From DATCSE01 sp036568605 (GTDB lineage: Bacteria; Pseudomonadota; Gammaproteobacteria; Burkholderiales; Burkholderiaceae_C): a DNA stretch of 7,840 nucleotides. The stretch spans positions 1 through 7,840 of the forward strand of contig DATCSE010000378.1 in the NCBI GenBank assembly GCA_036568605.1, written 5' to 3'. Under the pieces are notes generated by a model that searched no databases, was not told where the DNA came from, and was given only the letters and a program-made list of their open reading frames with translations. This document shows, piece after piece, positions 1 through 7,840 of this stretch. The translations under genes were made by a program, and so were the position numbers. The first letter of the stretch is position 1. Each line of letters opens with the position of its first letter.

Positions 1-1
1 C

Positions 2-247
2 GCGAACGGCGCGGTCAACGCGCGGCCCGAGAAGGTGCGGCGCCTGCAGACGCTGACCAGCGCCGTGCACAGCGTGCTGGAGCACGTGGAAATCATGACG
101 GCCGAGGGCCCGCGATCGGCCTGGGTCGTCGCGACCAACGTCTACCTGAAGGGTGCACAGGGCTGGCGCCTGGTGGCGCATCACGCGAGCCCCGGCTCGC
201 CGCGTGAAGTGCAGGAGATCGTCGAGGCCGCATCCGTGCTGCACTGA
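2..247 (+). CDS. NTF2/SnoaL-like domain protein, C-terminal part only
   Basis: This is the last 81 codons of a gene that begins left of the window; the frame is open from base 2 to a TGA at 245-247. The visible part has a helical stretch followed by a beta-rich tail: an AWVVATNVYL strand, a short turn, then a GWRLVAHHASPG strand. This strand-turn-strand ending with a Trp-Arg-x-x-x-His-His pattern is typical of the last two strands of SnoaL/DUF4440-type NTF2-like proteins, which form small cone-shaped cytosolic folds. Members act as enzymes or ligand-binding proteins of varied and often unknown function, so no reaction can be given. A GTG at 35 could be an internal start, but the frame continues upstream, so truncation by the window edge is more likely. 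The next gene starts 11 bp later, suggesting co-transcription. Confidence 0.75.
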   Translation, partial: ANGAVNARPEKVRRLQTLTSAVHSVLEHVEIMTAEGPRSAWVVATNVYLKGAQGWRLVAHHASPGSPREVQEIVEAASVLH

Positions 248-258
248 AGGCTGTTGAC

Positions 259-1224
259 ATGCAGCAGTACCGCGCGCCGCGCTGGCTGATCGGTGGCAAC
301 GCGCAGACGATCTGGCCGGCGCTGTTCAGCAAGCGGCACCTCGGTGCCGAGCCGGTGTTCAAGCGCGAACGCTGGAACACGCCGGACGGCGATTTCATCG
401 ACGTCGACTGGCTCGGCGACGACGCCGATGCGCCGCTGCTGGTGCTGTTCCACGGCCTCGAAGGCTCGTCGGCCAGTCACTATGCGCAGGCTTTCGGCTA
501 CTGGGCGCGCGAGCAGGGCTGGCGCTATGCGGTGCCGCACTTTCGCGGTTGCTCGGGCGAGATGAACCTGCTGCCGCGCGCCTATCACTCGGGCGACTAC
601 GAGGAGATCGGCTGGATCCTCGCACAGGTGCGCGCGGCGCACCGCGGCCGCATCGCCGCGGTTGGCATCTCGCTGGGCGGCAATGCGTTGCTGCGCTGGG
701 CCGAGGAGGCTGGCGACAGTGCGTCGAGCATTGCCAGCGCGGTCGCCGCGGTGTCGTCGCCGGTCGACCTGGCGGCCGGCGGGCATGCGATCGGGCGCGG
801 CTTCAACCGCCTGGTCTACACCCGCATGTTCCTGCGCACGATGAAGACCAAGGCGCTGGCCAAGCTCGCGCGGCATCCCGGCCTGTTCAACCGCGAGGCG
901 CTGCTCGCGGCACGCACGCTGTACGAATTCGACAACCTCTTCACCGCGCCGCTGCACGGATTTCGCGACGCCGACGACTATTGGCGGCGCGGCTCCGCGA
1001 AGCCGCATCTCGCGCGCATCCGCATCCCGGCGCTGGTGCTGAATGCCCGCAACGACCCGTTCGTGCCGGCGCACTCGCTGCCGCATGCGCGCGAGGTCGG
1101 CTCGCACGTGACGCTGTGGCAGCCGGCGCACGGCGGACACTGCGGCTTCCCCGGCGGGGGCTGGCCCGGCCACGTGTTGACCCTGCCTGAGCAGGTGATG
1201 AACTGGATTGCGCGGCGCCTCTGA
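259..1224 (+). CDS. YheT-family alpha/beta hydrolase
   Basis: This is a 321-residue protein of normal length for the YheT (COG0429/UPF0017) branch of alpha/beta hydrolases, probably cytosolic, with no signal peptide or membrane segment. The N-terminus (WLIGGNAQTIWPAL, residues 9-22) is the family hallmark. The oxyanion-hole strand is LFHGLEGS (63-70). The nucleophile elbow GISLGG places the catalytic Ser at about 138. The acid is Asp266 in LNARNDPFVP, and the His is about 294 in HGGHCGF, so the triad is complete. The family is described as hydrolases or esterases with poorly defined natural substrates; I infer carboxylester hydrolysis only. The ATG at 259 is preceded by a GAAGG ribosome-binding site at 246-250 with 8-base spacing. 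It lies 11 bp after the NTF2-like gene and 40 bp before the next + strand gene. Confidence 0.92.
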   Translation: MQQYRAPRWLIGGNAQTIWPALFSKRHLGAEPVFKRERWNTPDGDFIDVDWLGDDADAPLLVLFHGLEGSSASHYAQAFGYWAREQGWRYAVPHFRGCSGEMNLLPRAYHSGDYEEIGWILAQVRAAHRGRIAAVGISLGGNALLRWAEEAGDSASSIASAVAAVSSPVDLAAGGHAIGRGFNRLVYTRMFLRTMKTKALAKLARHPGLFNREALLAARTLYEFDNLFTAPLHGFRDADDYWRRGSAKPHLARIRIPALVLNARNDPFVPAHSLPHAREVGSHVTLWQPAHGGHCGFPGGGWPGHVLTLPEQVMNWIARRL

Positions 1225-1264
1225 CGCAAGATCGGGGTCGCCGCGGCGACAGAGACCATCGACC

Positions 1265-1795
1265 ATGGACGAGATCGTCAAGCAAGCGCTGAAGAAGTGG
1301 CCCAACGTGCCGCACTGCTACGACTGGCTGGCGCTGGATGCGCGCGGCGACTGGTACATGCGCGACGAGCGCATCCAGCACGCCGGGCCGTTTCCGCAGG
1401 TCAAGGGCAGCCGGATCCAGCACGAGAAGCTGCGCGAATTCATCGAGCGCAACTACCTGCACGACGACGCCGGCTGCTGGTTCTTCCAGAACGGGCCGCA
1501 GCGCGTGTATGTCGAACTGGAGGCCGCGCCGTGGGTTTGGCGGCTGCACGAAACGGGCGGTGGGGGGGTGCCGCGGGTGGCAGCGCACACCGGGGCGCCT
1601 GCGCGCATCCTGAGCGCGTGGCTGGATCAGCACGGCCGCCTGTTCCTCGAGGCCGACATCGGCTTCGGCATCGTGCACACGCTGGACATGGCGCTGGCCG
1701 CGAGCGCCGTCGATGCCGGCACGTGGGCGCCGACCGAGTTGCGCTTCGAGGCGATGCCCGAACGCTTCGGCTACCGGCTCAAGCCGCAGCCCTGA
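1265..1795 (+). CDS. Conserved hypothetical protein (DUF2946/DUF2944-like)
   Basis: This 176-residue protein looks cytosolic and has no membrane segment. I recognise the N-terminal pattern (KKWPNVPHCYDWLALDARG, residues 10-28) and the block RDERIQHAGPF (33-43) as belonging to a betaproteobacterial family of unknown function. I believe it is one of the DUF2944/DUF2946 group, but the number is from memory. The C-terminal block AWLDQHGRLFLEADIGFG (118-135) followed by VHTLDM is also intact, so the frame is continuous across a G7 tract at 1562-1568. I chose the ATG at 1265 because the family-like sequence begins there. An in-frame TTG at 1208 would lie inside the hydrolase gene and add 19 unrelated, arginine-rich residues. 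The ribosome-binding site is weak. It probably forms the end of an operon with the hydrolase. No function can be assigned. Confidence 0.8.
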   Translation: MDEIVKQALKKWPNVPHCYDWLALDARGDWYMRDERIQHAGPFPQVKGSRIQHEKLREFIERNYLHDDAGCWFFQNGPQRVYVELEAAPWVWRLHETGGGGVPRVAAHTGAPARILSAWLDQHGRLFLEADIGFGIVHTLDMALAASAVDAGTWAPTELRFEAMPERFGYRLKPQP

Positions 1796-1797
1796 GC

Positions 1798-1834
1798 AAA
1801 ACGAAAGGCCGGCGTTCTGGCGAACCGCCGGCCT
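1798..1834 (-). terminator. Intrinsic terminator of the cytochrome c gene
   Basis: A perfect 9-bp GC-rich stem is formed by AGGCCGGCG (1806-1814) and CGCCGGCCT (1826-1834). Inside it TTC can pair with GAA around a TGGC loop if one C is bulged. Read on the - strand, the stem is followed at once by TTTCGTTTT (complement of 1798-1806), the U-rich tail of a rho-independent terminator. It starts 20 bases after the cytochrome stop codon. On the + strand the hairpin has an A-rich lead-in but no following T run, so it is expected to serve mainly the - strand; it may also slow + strand transcripts arriving from the convergent operon. Confidence 0.8.
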
Positions 1835-1854
1835 GTGCGCGAAGGGCCGGCGGC

Positions 1855-2760
1855 CTACTTCGAGTTGTTGATCATGTAGGTCACGACCGTCTTCAGCTCG
1901 GCCTCGCTCGCGGTCGTGCCGCCCTTCGGCGGCATCGCGCCCTTGCCGTTCAGCACGACCTTCATGATCTCGTCCATGCCCTGCGCGATGCGTGGAGCCC
2001 AGGCGGCCTTGTCGCCGACCTTCGGCGCACCGGCGACGCCGGCGGCGTGGCAGGCCTGGCAGGTCTGGGTGTACAGCGCCGGCGCGGCGGCGGTGTCGGT
2101 CTTGGCCGATGCGTCGGTCGCGGGCGCGGCCGCGGGTGCGGGCGTTGCAGGTGCCGCGGCGACCGCGGTGGTCGGCGCCGGGGTCGCCGGTGTCGCCGCG
2201 GCGATGGCCGCGCCCGAGGCAGCGGTGGCCGGTGCCTTCGGCTCCTCGAACTTCGCGCCGGCCTTGTTGGCCATGTAGACGACTGCGCGCGCGACCTCGA
2301 GGTCGGTGAAATCGCCGCCGCCTTGCGGGCCCATCTGGCCCTTGCCGGCCAGCGCCGAGTGCAGCAGCGCGTCGAAGCCGGTCTTGATGCGAGGGGCCCA
2401 GGCCGCTTCGTCGCCGAACTTCGGCGCGCCGACCAGGCCGGCGGTGTGACAGGTGGTGCACTGCGCCGCGAAGACCTGTTCGCCGGTCTTCAAGGTCGAC
2501 AGATCGGACGCATCCTTGACCTCGACCTTGCCGACCGGCGCGATGCGCTCGGCCACGGCCTGCGGCGACAAGCCGTCGCTGCCGGCGCCGGGCCGATGGC
2601 TCGAGCTGACGTACTCGGTGAGCAGCACGATCACCGCGATCGGGACGATGAACGCGAACAGCACCGCGAGGATCAGTTGCTTGGGCGTCTTGATGGGGCC
2701 TTCGTGCGGGCCGTCGTGATCGTCATGCGCGTGATCGTTCTGGGTGTGGGCGTCGCTCAT
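1855..2760 (-). CDS. Membrane-anchored diheme cytochrome c (cytochrome c5 type)
   Basis: This 301-residue protein has one N-terminal membrane segment (about residues 28-50, LILAVLFAFIVPIAVIVLL) preceded by a short His/Asp-rich cytoplasmic tail. It should anchor two class I cytochrome c domains on the periplasmic side. Heme site 1 is C101-T-T-C104-H105 with a likely Met143 axial ligand in QMGPQGG. Heme site 2 is C234-Q-A-C237-H238 with Met276 in AMPPKGG. The two domains share a GAPKxGDxAAWAPRI block and are joined by a flexible Ala/Pro-rich linker (about 177-227). Proteins of this type carry electrons between membrane respiratory complexes; the specific partners are not evident here. The start is well supported: ATG at 2760 with a GAGGA ribosome-binding site (complement of 2765-2769) at 4-base spacing. 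A consensus -10 box lies about 90 bases upstream, and an intrinsic terminator lies downstream at 1798-1834. Confidence 0.93.
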   Translation of the reverse strand: MSDAHTQNDHAHDDHDGPHEGPIKTPKQLILAVLFAFIVPIAVIVLLTEYVSSSHRPGAGSDGLSPQAVAERIAPVGKVEVKDASDLSTLKTGEQVFAAQCTTCHTAGLVGAPKFGDEAAWAPRIKTGFDALLHSALAGKGQMGPQGGGDFTDLEVARAVVYMANKAGAKFEEPKAPATAASGAAIAAATPATPAPTTAVAAAPATPAPAAAPATDASAKTDTAAAPALYTQTCQACHAAGVAGAPKVGDKAAWAPRIAQGMDEIMKVVLNGKGAMPPKGGTTASEAELKTVVTYMINNSK

Positions 2761-2849
2761 GGAGTCCTCAGGGCAGAATACGGCAGCAGCGTGGTCGGCG
2801 ACCGGCCCGAAACGACTTGGGCTCGCGCACGCCGGCGCAAAACCTCGGA

Positions 2850-2855
2850 ATTATA
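2850..2855 (-). promoter_or_regulatory. Probable promoter -10 box of the cytochrome c gene
   Basis: Read on the - strand, these bases are TATAAT, a perfect sigma70-type -10 hexamer in otherwise very GC-rich DNA. It lies 90 bases upstream of the cytochrome start codon and points toward it. Transcription would begin near 2843 and give a 5' leader of about 80 bases. I see no good -35 hexamer at the usual distance (near 2872-2878), so an activator may be needed or the match may be fortuitous. Confidence 0.5.
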
Positions 2856-2930
2856 GGGCCCGAGCCCGCGACAGCCGCCTCGCCGCGCCTGGCGCGCCCC
2901 GGTGCGCTCGGGGCCCAGAGGGCGCGCTGA

Positions 2931-2936
2931 TAGAAT
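2931..2936 (+). promoter_or_regulatory. Probable promoter -10 box of tRNA-Arg
   Basis: TAGAAT matches the sigma70 -10 consensus at five of six positions and ends 11 bases before the first base of the tRNA. Transcription could therefore start only a few bases upstream of the mature 5' end. The bases between the box and the tRNA are GC-rich (CGACGCC follows), as in stable-RNA promoters subject to stringent control; that regulation is inferred. No clear -35 hexamer is visible. A 6-bp GC hairpin (GCCCCG at 2896-2901 with CGGGGC at 2909-2914) occupies that region. Confidence 0.5.
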
Positions 2937-2947
2937 CGACGCCTCAC

Positions 2948-3023
2948 GCGTCCGTAGCTCAATGGATAGAGTACTGCCCTCCGAAGGCAGGGGTTGCTGG
3001 TTCGATCCCAGCCGGGCGCGCCA
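2948..3023 (+). tRNA. tRNA-Arg (anticodon CCG)
   Basis: A complete cloverleaf can be folded by hand. The acceptor stem GCGTCCG (2948-2954) pairs with CGGGCGC (3013-3019) with one T-G wobble. The D stem is GCTC/GAGT around AATGGATA. The anticodon stem CTGCC (2974-2978) pairs with GGCAG (2986-2990) around the loop CTCCGAA, giving anticodon CCG at 2981-2983, which reads the arginine codon CGG. The variable loop is GGGTT. The T arm is GCTGG-TTCGATC-CCAGC. The discriminator is G3020, and CCA (3021-3023) is encoded in the gene. CGG would be a frequent codon in a genome this GC-rich. The convergent sensor kinase ends two bases downstream, leaving no room for a separate terminator. Confidence 0.97.
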
Positions 3024-3025
3024 AC

Positions 3026-5389
<2,364 letters not shown>

Positions 5390-5412
5390 TGCGCCTGCGG
5401 ATCAGCAAGCAA

Positions 5413-5439
5413 TGACTGCCTACTGACTTATTCGTGACC
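5413..5439. repeat. Three TGAC repeats at 11-bp spacing upstream of the sensor kinase
   Basis: TGACT at 5413-5417, TGACT at 5424-5428 and TGACC at 5435-5439 start exactly 11 bases apart, about one helical turn. They sit in the most AT-rich patch of the gap between the TPR gene and the kinase, 24-50 bases upstream of the kinase ATG at 5389. Direct repeats at this pitch are typical of binding sites for tandem regulator subunits such as OmpR-type response regulators. No regulator is identified, and three 5-mers may be chance. Confidence 0.35.
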
Positions 5440-5476
5440 GAGGCCCGACGCTTGGATCGCGGGCCACGGCCGCCGG

Positions 5477-5516
5477 CGCGGCCGCGAGGCGACGGTGCTA
5501 ACGGGCCGCGGCCGCG
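5477..5516. repeat. Inverted GC-rich repeat around the TPR gene stop codon
   Basis: The self-complementary 10-mer CGCGGCCGCG occurs at 5477-5486 and again at 5507-5516. Together with the following AG the copies form an 11-bp direct repeat (5478-5488 and 5508-5518), and because the core is palindromic they can also pair as a 10-bp stem around a 20-base loop. The TPR gene's stop codon (complement of 5498-5500) lies in that loop. No T run follows on the - strand, so it does not look like a complete intrinsic terminator. It could protect the mRNA 3' end or pause polymerase, or may simply reflect base composition. Confidence 0.35.
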
Positions 5517-7588
5517 AGCGAGCTGTCCTGCGTGGCAGCCAATTCCATCCCTGGGACCAGCTCGAACAAGCTCGGAAGACCCCGCGCGGGCGGCAGGGCG
5601 CCCACCGGTTTGCCGGCCGCGGCGCGCTCGAAGGCGGCCGCGTGACGCTGAGCGTTGGATTGGGGCGGGCAGGACATGATGTCGCAGTAGCGCCGCTGCA
5701 ACTCGGCGGCTGCGCCCGGATGGCCCTCGGCGAAGTGCAACCGTGCCTTCACCAACATCGCGGCACCGAACTCGCTGGTCAGCGCTGCCGCCATAAAGTC
5801 TTCGAGGCCGGACAGGACTTGGCGCGCGGCTTCCGGCTCGCCGGCTTCGAGCAGCAGCCAGGCGGCGTCGAGCGCGGCTTCGGTGCGGTCGATGGACGAA
5901 GGCAGCTCGGCCATGCAGGCGCGAAACCGGCTCAAGGCCTCGGCATCGTCGCCGGCCGCACGAGCGATCAAGCCGCGGCAATGAAGCACGGCGCCCGTCG
6001 CCGGGCGCTTGAGCCGGCCGGTGACGCGCTTTTCGATCGTGGTGCACAGATCGGCAGCTTCGTCGAGACGGCCCAGGCAGACCAGCGTGCGCGCCCGATG
6101 CCGGTCGGCATGGAACGAGAAGCTGCGGCTGTCGGCAAGCTGGGCCCCCGCCTTCTCGAGCAGCTGACAACTCTCCTCGAGCCGTCCGTGCCGCGCGCTG
6201 ACGAACGCCTGGGCGAAATCGGCACTGGCCTGCACCAACGCGCCGTTCGTGCCGTGGGTCTGGCGCATCTTGTCGAGGATACCGTCCGCGTGGGCGACGT
6301 CGCCGCGCCACAGGCCGCCGAAGCGCACCGCGGCGCAACCGGCCAGCCCGACGGAGACCGGACTTCCGGACTGGCAGGCATACCGGAAGGCACGCTCGAA
6401 GCAATCGGCCGCGGCGATCATCTGGCCGGCGTTGACGAGGCAGTGGCCCACGTGCGTGACGCTGAACGAGGCGGTGGCGAAGATGCCGTACTGCTCGCTC
6501 AGGTTCGCCGCGTCGGTGAAAGCGGCCAGCGCCGCGCGGTCGTCGCCCTTGATCGTCGCGACGCGGCCCCGGACGTCCAGCAGGCGTGCCGTGGCGACGC
6601 GGTTGCCGAGCGCGCCGGCCAGTTGGGCCGCGCGATCGATCATCCACGCCGCGACGGCAGTGCGGCCCTCGTTCGCGAGCGTCTGCCCGATCGAGACGAG
6701 CAACTGCAGCTCGGTCTCCTGGTCCTGCTGCGCTTCGGCGATCTTCAGCGCCTCCGACAACAGGCGCTCGGCCTCGTCCAGCCGACCGGCGCCGTGCAGA
6801 AAGGTCGCGTAGAGATGCAGGGCGCGGACTTCGAGCGCCGGATCATGGGCTGAGCGCGCCTGCTTCAAGGCCTCCTCCAGCAGCGGCGCGACCTGCGGGT
6901 CGCGCTGCCAGGCCAGGCAGCGTGCGTAATCCAGTCGGATGGCGATGTCGTCCGGGACGATGTCCAGCGCCACGCGCAACAGCGCGCGCGCCAGGGCCCA
7001 CCGCTCGATGTGGATGGCGTGCAGCGCGCGGCTGTGCGCCACGTGCACGAACTGCGCGTCCTTGACGATCTCCTTGGAGGCGCCTGCCGAGCCGTCGCCG
7101 GCGCTTGGCGACATGTGGGCCTGGACATCCTTGGCCATCTGACGGCACAACGCGATCGGATCGAAACCGCTCAGGCTGGCCTTCAGCGTCGCCAGCCGCG
7201 AGCCCCAGCCTTGGTACTCGAGCGTCGTCGCCCCTTGCGGATCGACCTTCACGACGGCTTGAATCAGATCCGATGCGCCCAGCGTCTCGGCGATCTTCTG
7301 CGCCGCGGTCTCGAGATCGGTGCTGGAGTTCTGCGCGCCGACCACCGCGAGCAGATCGGCGGCCGGCACGACGCTGAGCCCCGGCATCGACGCGAGCGCT
7401 TCGATGGTCATGGACATCAGCCCCAGGTCCATCCAGGCCAGGTCGGGCCGGCCGGTCTGGTTGTGGAACGGCAGGATCGCCAGCCGGCCGCTGCCACCGG
7501 CCAGGAACGGCGCGCGCGCATCGAGGCGGGAGCCGTCGCGGTTCGGATCGATCAGCTCTTCCTCGATAGCGGCGACGAAGCGGTATCG
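5498..7588 (-). CDS. TolB/FlgO-like domain plus TPR-repeat protein, 5' end lost or unresolved
   Basis: The frame runs leftward to a TAG at 5498-5500. The first recognisable coding residues are RYRFVA (7588 downward), like the final strand of a winged-helix (OmpR-type) DNA-binding domain, where GYRFVA is common. A loose linker follows, then a TolB/FlgO-like domain from RLAILPFHNQT (about 7486) with WMDLGL and PGLSVVP, to about 7100. From about 7050 to 5890 come at least seven helical TPR-like repeats, for example ALHLYATFLHGAGRLDEAER and RTLVCLGRLDEAADLCTTIE. Full-length relatives are usually described as winged-helix transcriptional regulators whose TPR part binds partners. No signal peptide is seen. 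The open frame continues to the window edge, but beyond 7588 it is antisense to a + strand paralogue and does not look like protein. No good start is visible: TTG at 7615 is possible, with no clear ribosome-binding site. Either the protein lacks its DNA-binding domain or the gene is broken here. Confidence 0.75.
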   Translation of the reverse strand, partial: RYRFVAAIEEELIDPNRDGSRLDARAPFLAGGSGRLAILPFHNQTGRPDLAWMDLGLMSMTIEALASMPGLSVVPAADLLAVVGAQNSSTDLETAAQKIAETLGASDLIQAVVKVDPQGATTLEYQGWGSRLATLKASLSGFDPIALCRQMAKDVQAHMSPSAGDGSAGASKEIVKDAQFVHVAHSRALHAIHIERWALARALLRVALDIVPDDIAIRLDYARCLAWQRDPQVAPLLEEALKQARSAHDPALEVRALHLYATFLHGAGRLDEAERLLSEALKIAEAQQDQETELQLLVSIGQTLANEGRTAVAAWMIDRAAQLAGALGNRVATARLLDVRGRVATIKGDDRAALAAFTDAANLSEQYGIFATASFSVTHVGHCLVNAGQMIAAADCFERAFRYACQSGSPVSVGLAGCAAVRFGGLWRGDVAHADGILDKMRQTHGTNGALVQASADFAQAFVSARHGRLEESCQLLEKAGAQLADSRSFSFHADRHRARTLVCLGRLDEAADLCTTIEKRVTGRLKRPATGAVLHCRGLIARAAGDDAEALSRFRACMAELPSSIDRTEAALDAAWLLLEAGEPEAARQVLSGLEDFMAAALTSEFGAAMLVKARLHFAEGHPGAAAELQRRYCDIMSCPPQSNAQRHAAAFERAAAGKPVGALPPARGLPSLFELVPGMELAATQDSSLAAAAR

Positions 7589-7592
7589 GTTC
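7577..7592. repeat. Quasi-palindrome at the junction of two head-to-head paralogues
   Basis: GAAGCGGTATCGGTTC is self-complementary at six of eight base pairs plus one G-T wobble. Extending it to 7573-7596 gives nine Watson-Crick pairs and one wobble in twelve. It reads Arg-Tyr-Arg-Phe on both strands: codons at 7581-7592 on +, and the complement of 7588-7577 on -. Its centre (between 7584 and 7585) is about 98 bases from the RLAILPF motif of the left gene and 92 bases from the RLALLPF motif of the right gene. Confidence 0.6.
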
Positions 7593-7601
7593 GCCGGATC
7601 G

Positions 7602-7840
7602 GTGACGCTGCTCAATGCGAAGGCCGAGGTGCAGGCCGAGGCAGGGCCGGCGTGGTCGCCCGCGGAGCCGTCGCAACGCCTCGCGCTGCTGCCGTTCGAA
7701 AACGCGACGCGCGACGAGGACCTGGTGTGGATCGAGCTGGGCCTGGCCTCGGTCGTCGCCAAGGGGCTGTCCAACATTCCGGGGTTGAGCGTCGCGCCGG
7801 TGAAGGACACGCTGCTCGCGCTCGGCGAGCTGGGCACCAC
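7602..7840 (+). CDS. TolB/FlgO-like domain protein, N-terminal fragment; paralogue of the left-hand gene
   Basis: The + frame with codons starting at 7602 is open to the window edge. It encodes RLALLPFENATRDEDLVWIE, then LGLASVVAKGLSNIPGLSVA and PVKDTLLALGELG. This matches the TolB-like domain of the - strand neighbour (RLAILPFHNQT, LAWMDLGLMS, MPGLSVVPAADLLAVVG) at about half the residues, without gaps over about 55 positions, so the two are paralogues. A TPR array probably follows outside the window. The start is unclear. GTG at 7602 gives MTLLNAKAEVQ with only a weak GGA upstream. Reading further upstream gives RYRFAGSVTLL, which again resembles the end of a winged-helix domain, but the preceding bases belong to the other gene. 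A long open frame on the opposite strand covers the same bases, but both frames share third codon positions, so it is best explained as a shadow. Confidence 0.72.
   Translation, partial: MTLLNAKAEVQAEAGPAWSPAEPSQRLALLPFENATRDEDLVWIELGLASVVAKGLSNIPGLSVAPVKDTLLALGELGT

Noticed and set aside
181..1305. - strand open frame of about 374 codons opposite the hydrolase
   Set aside because: The + strand hydrolase has a complete catalytic triad and a ribosome-binding site; the antisense product has no recognisable motif.
1562..1568. Possible frameshift at the G7 tract
   Set aside because: Family-like sequence is in the same frame before (VWRLHETG) and after (AWLDQHGRLFLEADIGFG) the tract, so no frameshift is needed.
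941..2856. Long open frames overlapping the hypothetical and cytochrome genes (941-2461 on -, 1297-2856 on +)
   Set aside because: Both are Arg/Gly-rich with no domain and cross the boundary and terminator between two convincing convergent genes.
2948..3023. tRNA gene as an integration site of a mobile element
   Set aside because: No integrase gene, no repeat of the tRNA 3' end in the window, and an ordinary kinase gene sits immediately downstream.
5477..5516. GC-rich inverted repeat as an intrinsic terminator of the TPR gene
   Set aside because: No T run follows on the - strand, and part of the stem lies inside the coding region, so a standard terminator is not supported.
5498..7588. Explanation of the head-to-head pair by a simple inversion between two tandem paralogues
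   Set aside because: That event would leave an orphan winged-helix domain just beyond the TPR gene's stop, on the - strand near 5400. The region instead holds the start of a PAS kinase.

Overview
The window is GC-rich (roughly two thirds or more by eye) DNA with ordinary bacterial gene density. The gene set (a membrane-anchored diheme cytochrome c5-type protein, a YheT-like hydrolase next to a small conserved hypothetical gene, and a CCG-anticodon tRNA-Arg) suggests a betaproteobacterium, probably Burkholderiales. This placement rests on recognising protein families, not on a search.

Left third (1-1795, + strand): the 3' end of an NTF2/SnoaL-like gene, then a complete YheT-family alpha/beta hydrolase, then a 176-residue conserved hypothetical protein. 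Spacing is short (11 and 40 bp), so the three may be co-transcribed. They converge on a - strand gene for a membrane-anchored diheme cytochrome c (1855-2760). An intrinsic terminator serving the cytochrome gene lies in the gap (1798-1834).

Middle (2761-5389): a divergent intergenic region carries a consensus -10 box for the cytochrome and a -10 box for tRNA-Arg(CCG) (2948-3023). The tRNA faces a large - strand hybrid sensor kinase (three PAS-like domains, HisKA, HATPase, REC) whose stop codon lies two bases past the tRNA CCA end. The kinase has no partner regulator or HPt gene inside the window.

Right (5498-7840): a - strand gene encodes a TolB/FlgO-like domain followed by a long TPR array, an architecture often preceded by a winged-helix DNA-binding domain. 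The last ~240 bases hold the start of a second gene on the + strand whose product is a clear paralogue of the same TolB-like domain. The two are joined head to head at a quasi-palindrome at 7577-7592, which reads Arg-Tyr-Arg-Phe on both strands. This resembles the last strand of a winged-helix domain. Neither gene has a visible winged-helix domain, promoter or convincing start. The first conserved motif of each arm lies almost equally far from the palindrome centre (about 98 and 92 bases). This junction is the most unusual feature of the window: a real inverted rearrangement, or an assembly or amplification chimera. The rest looks like ordinary chromosomal housekeeping and signalling DNA.
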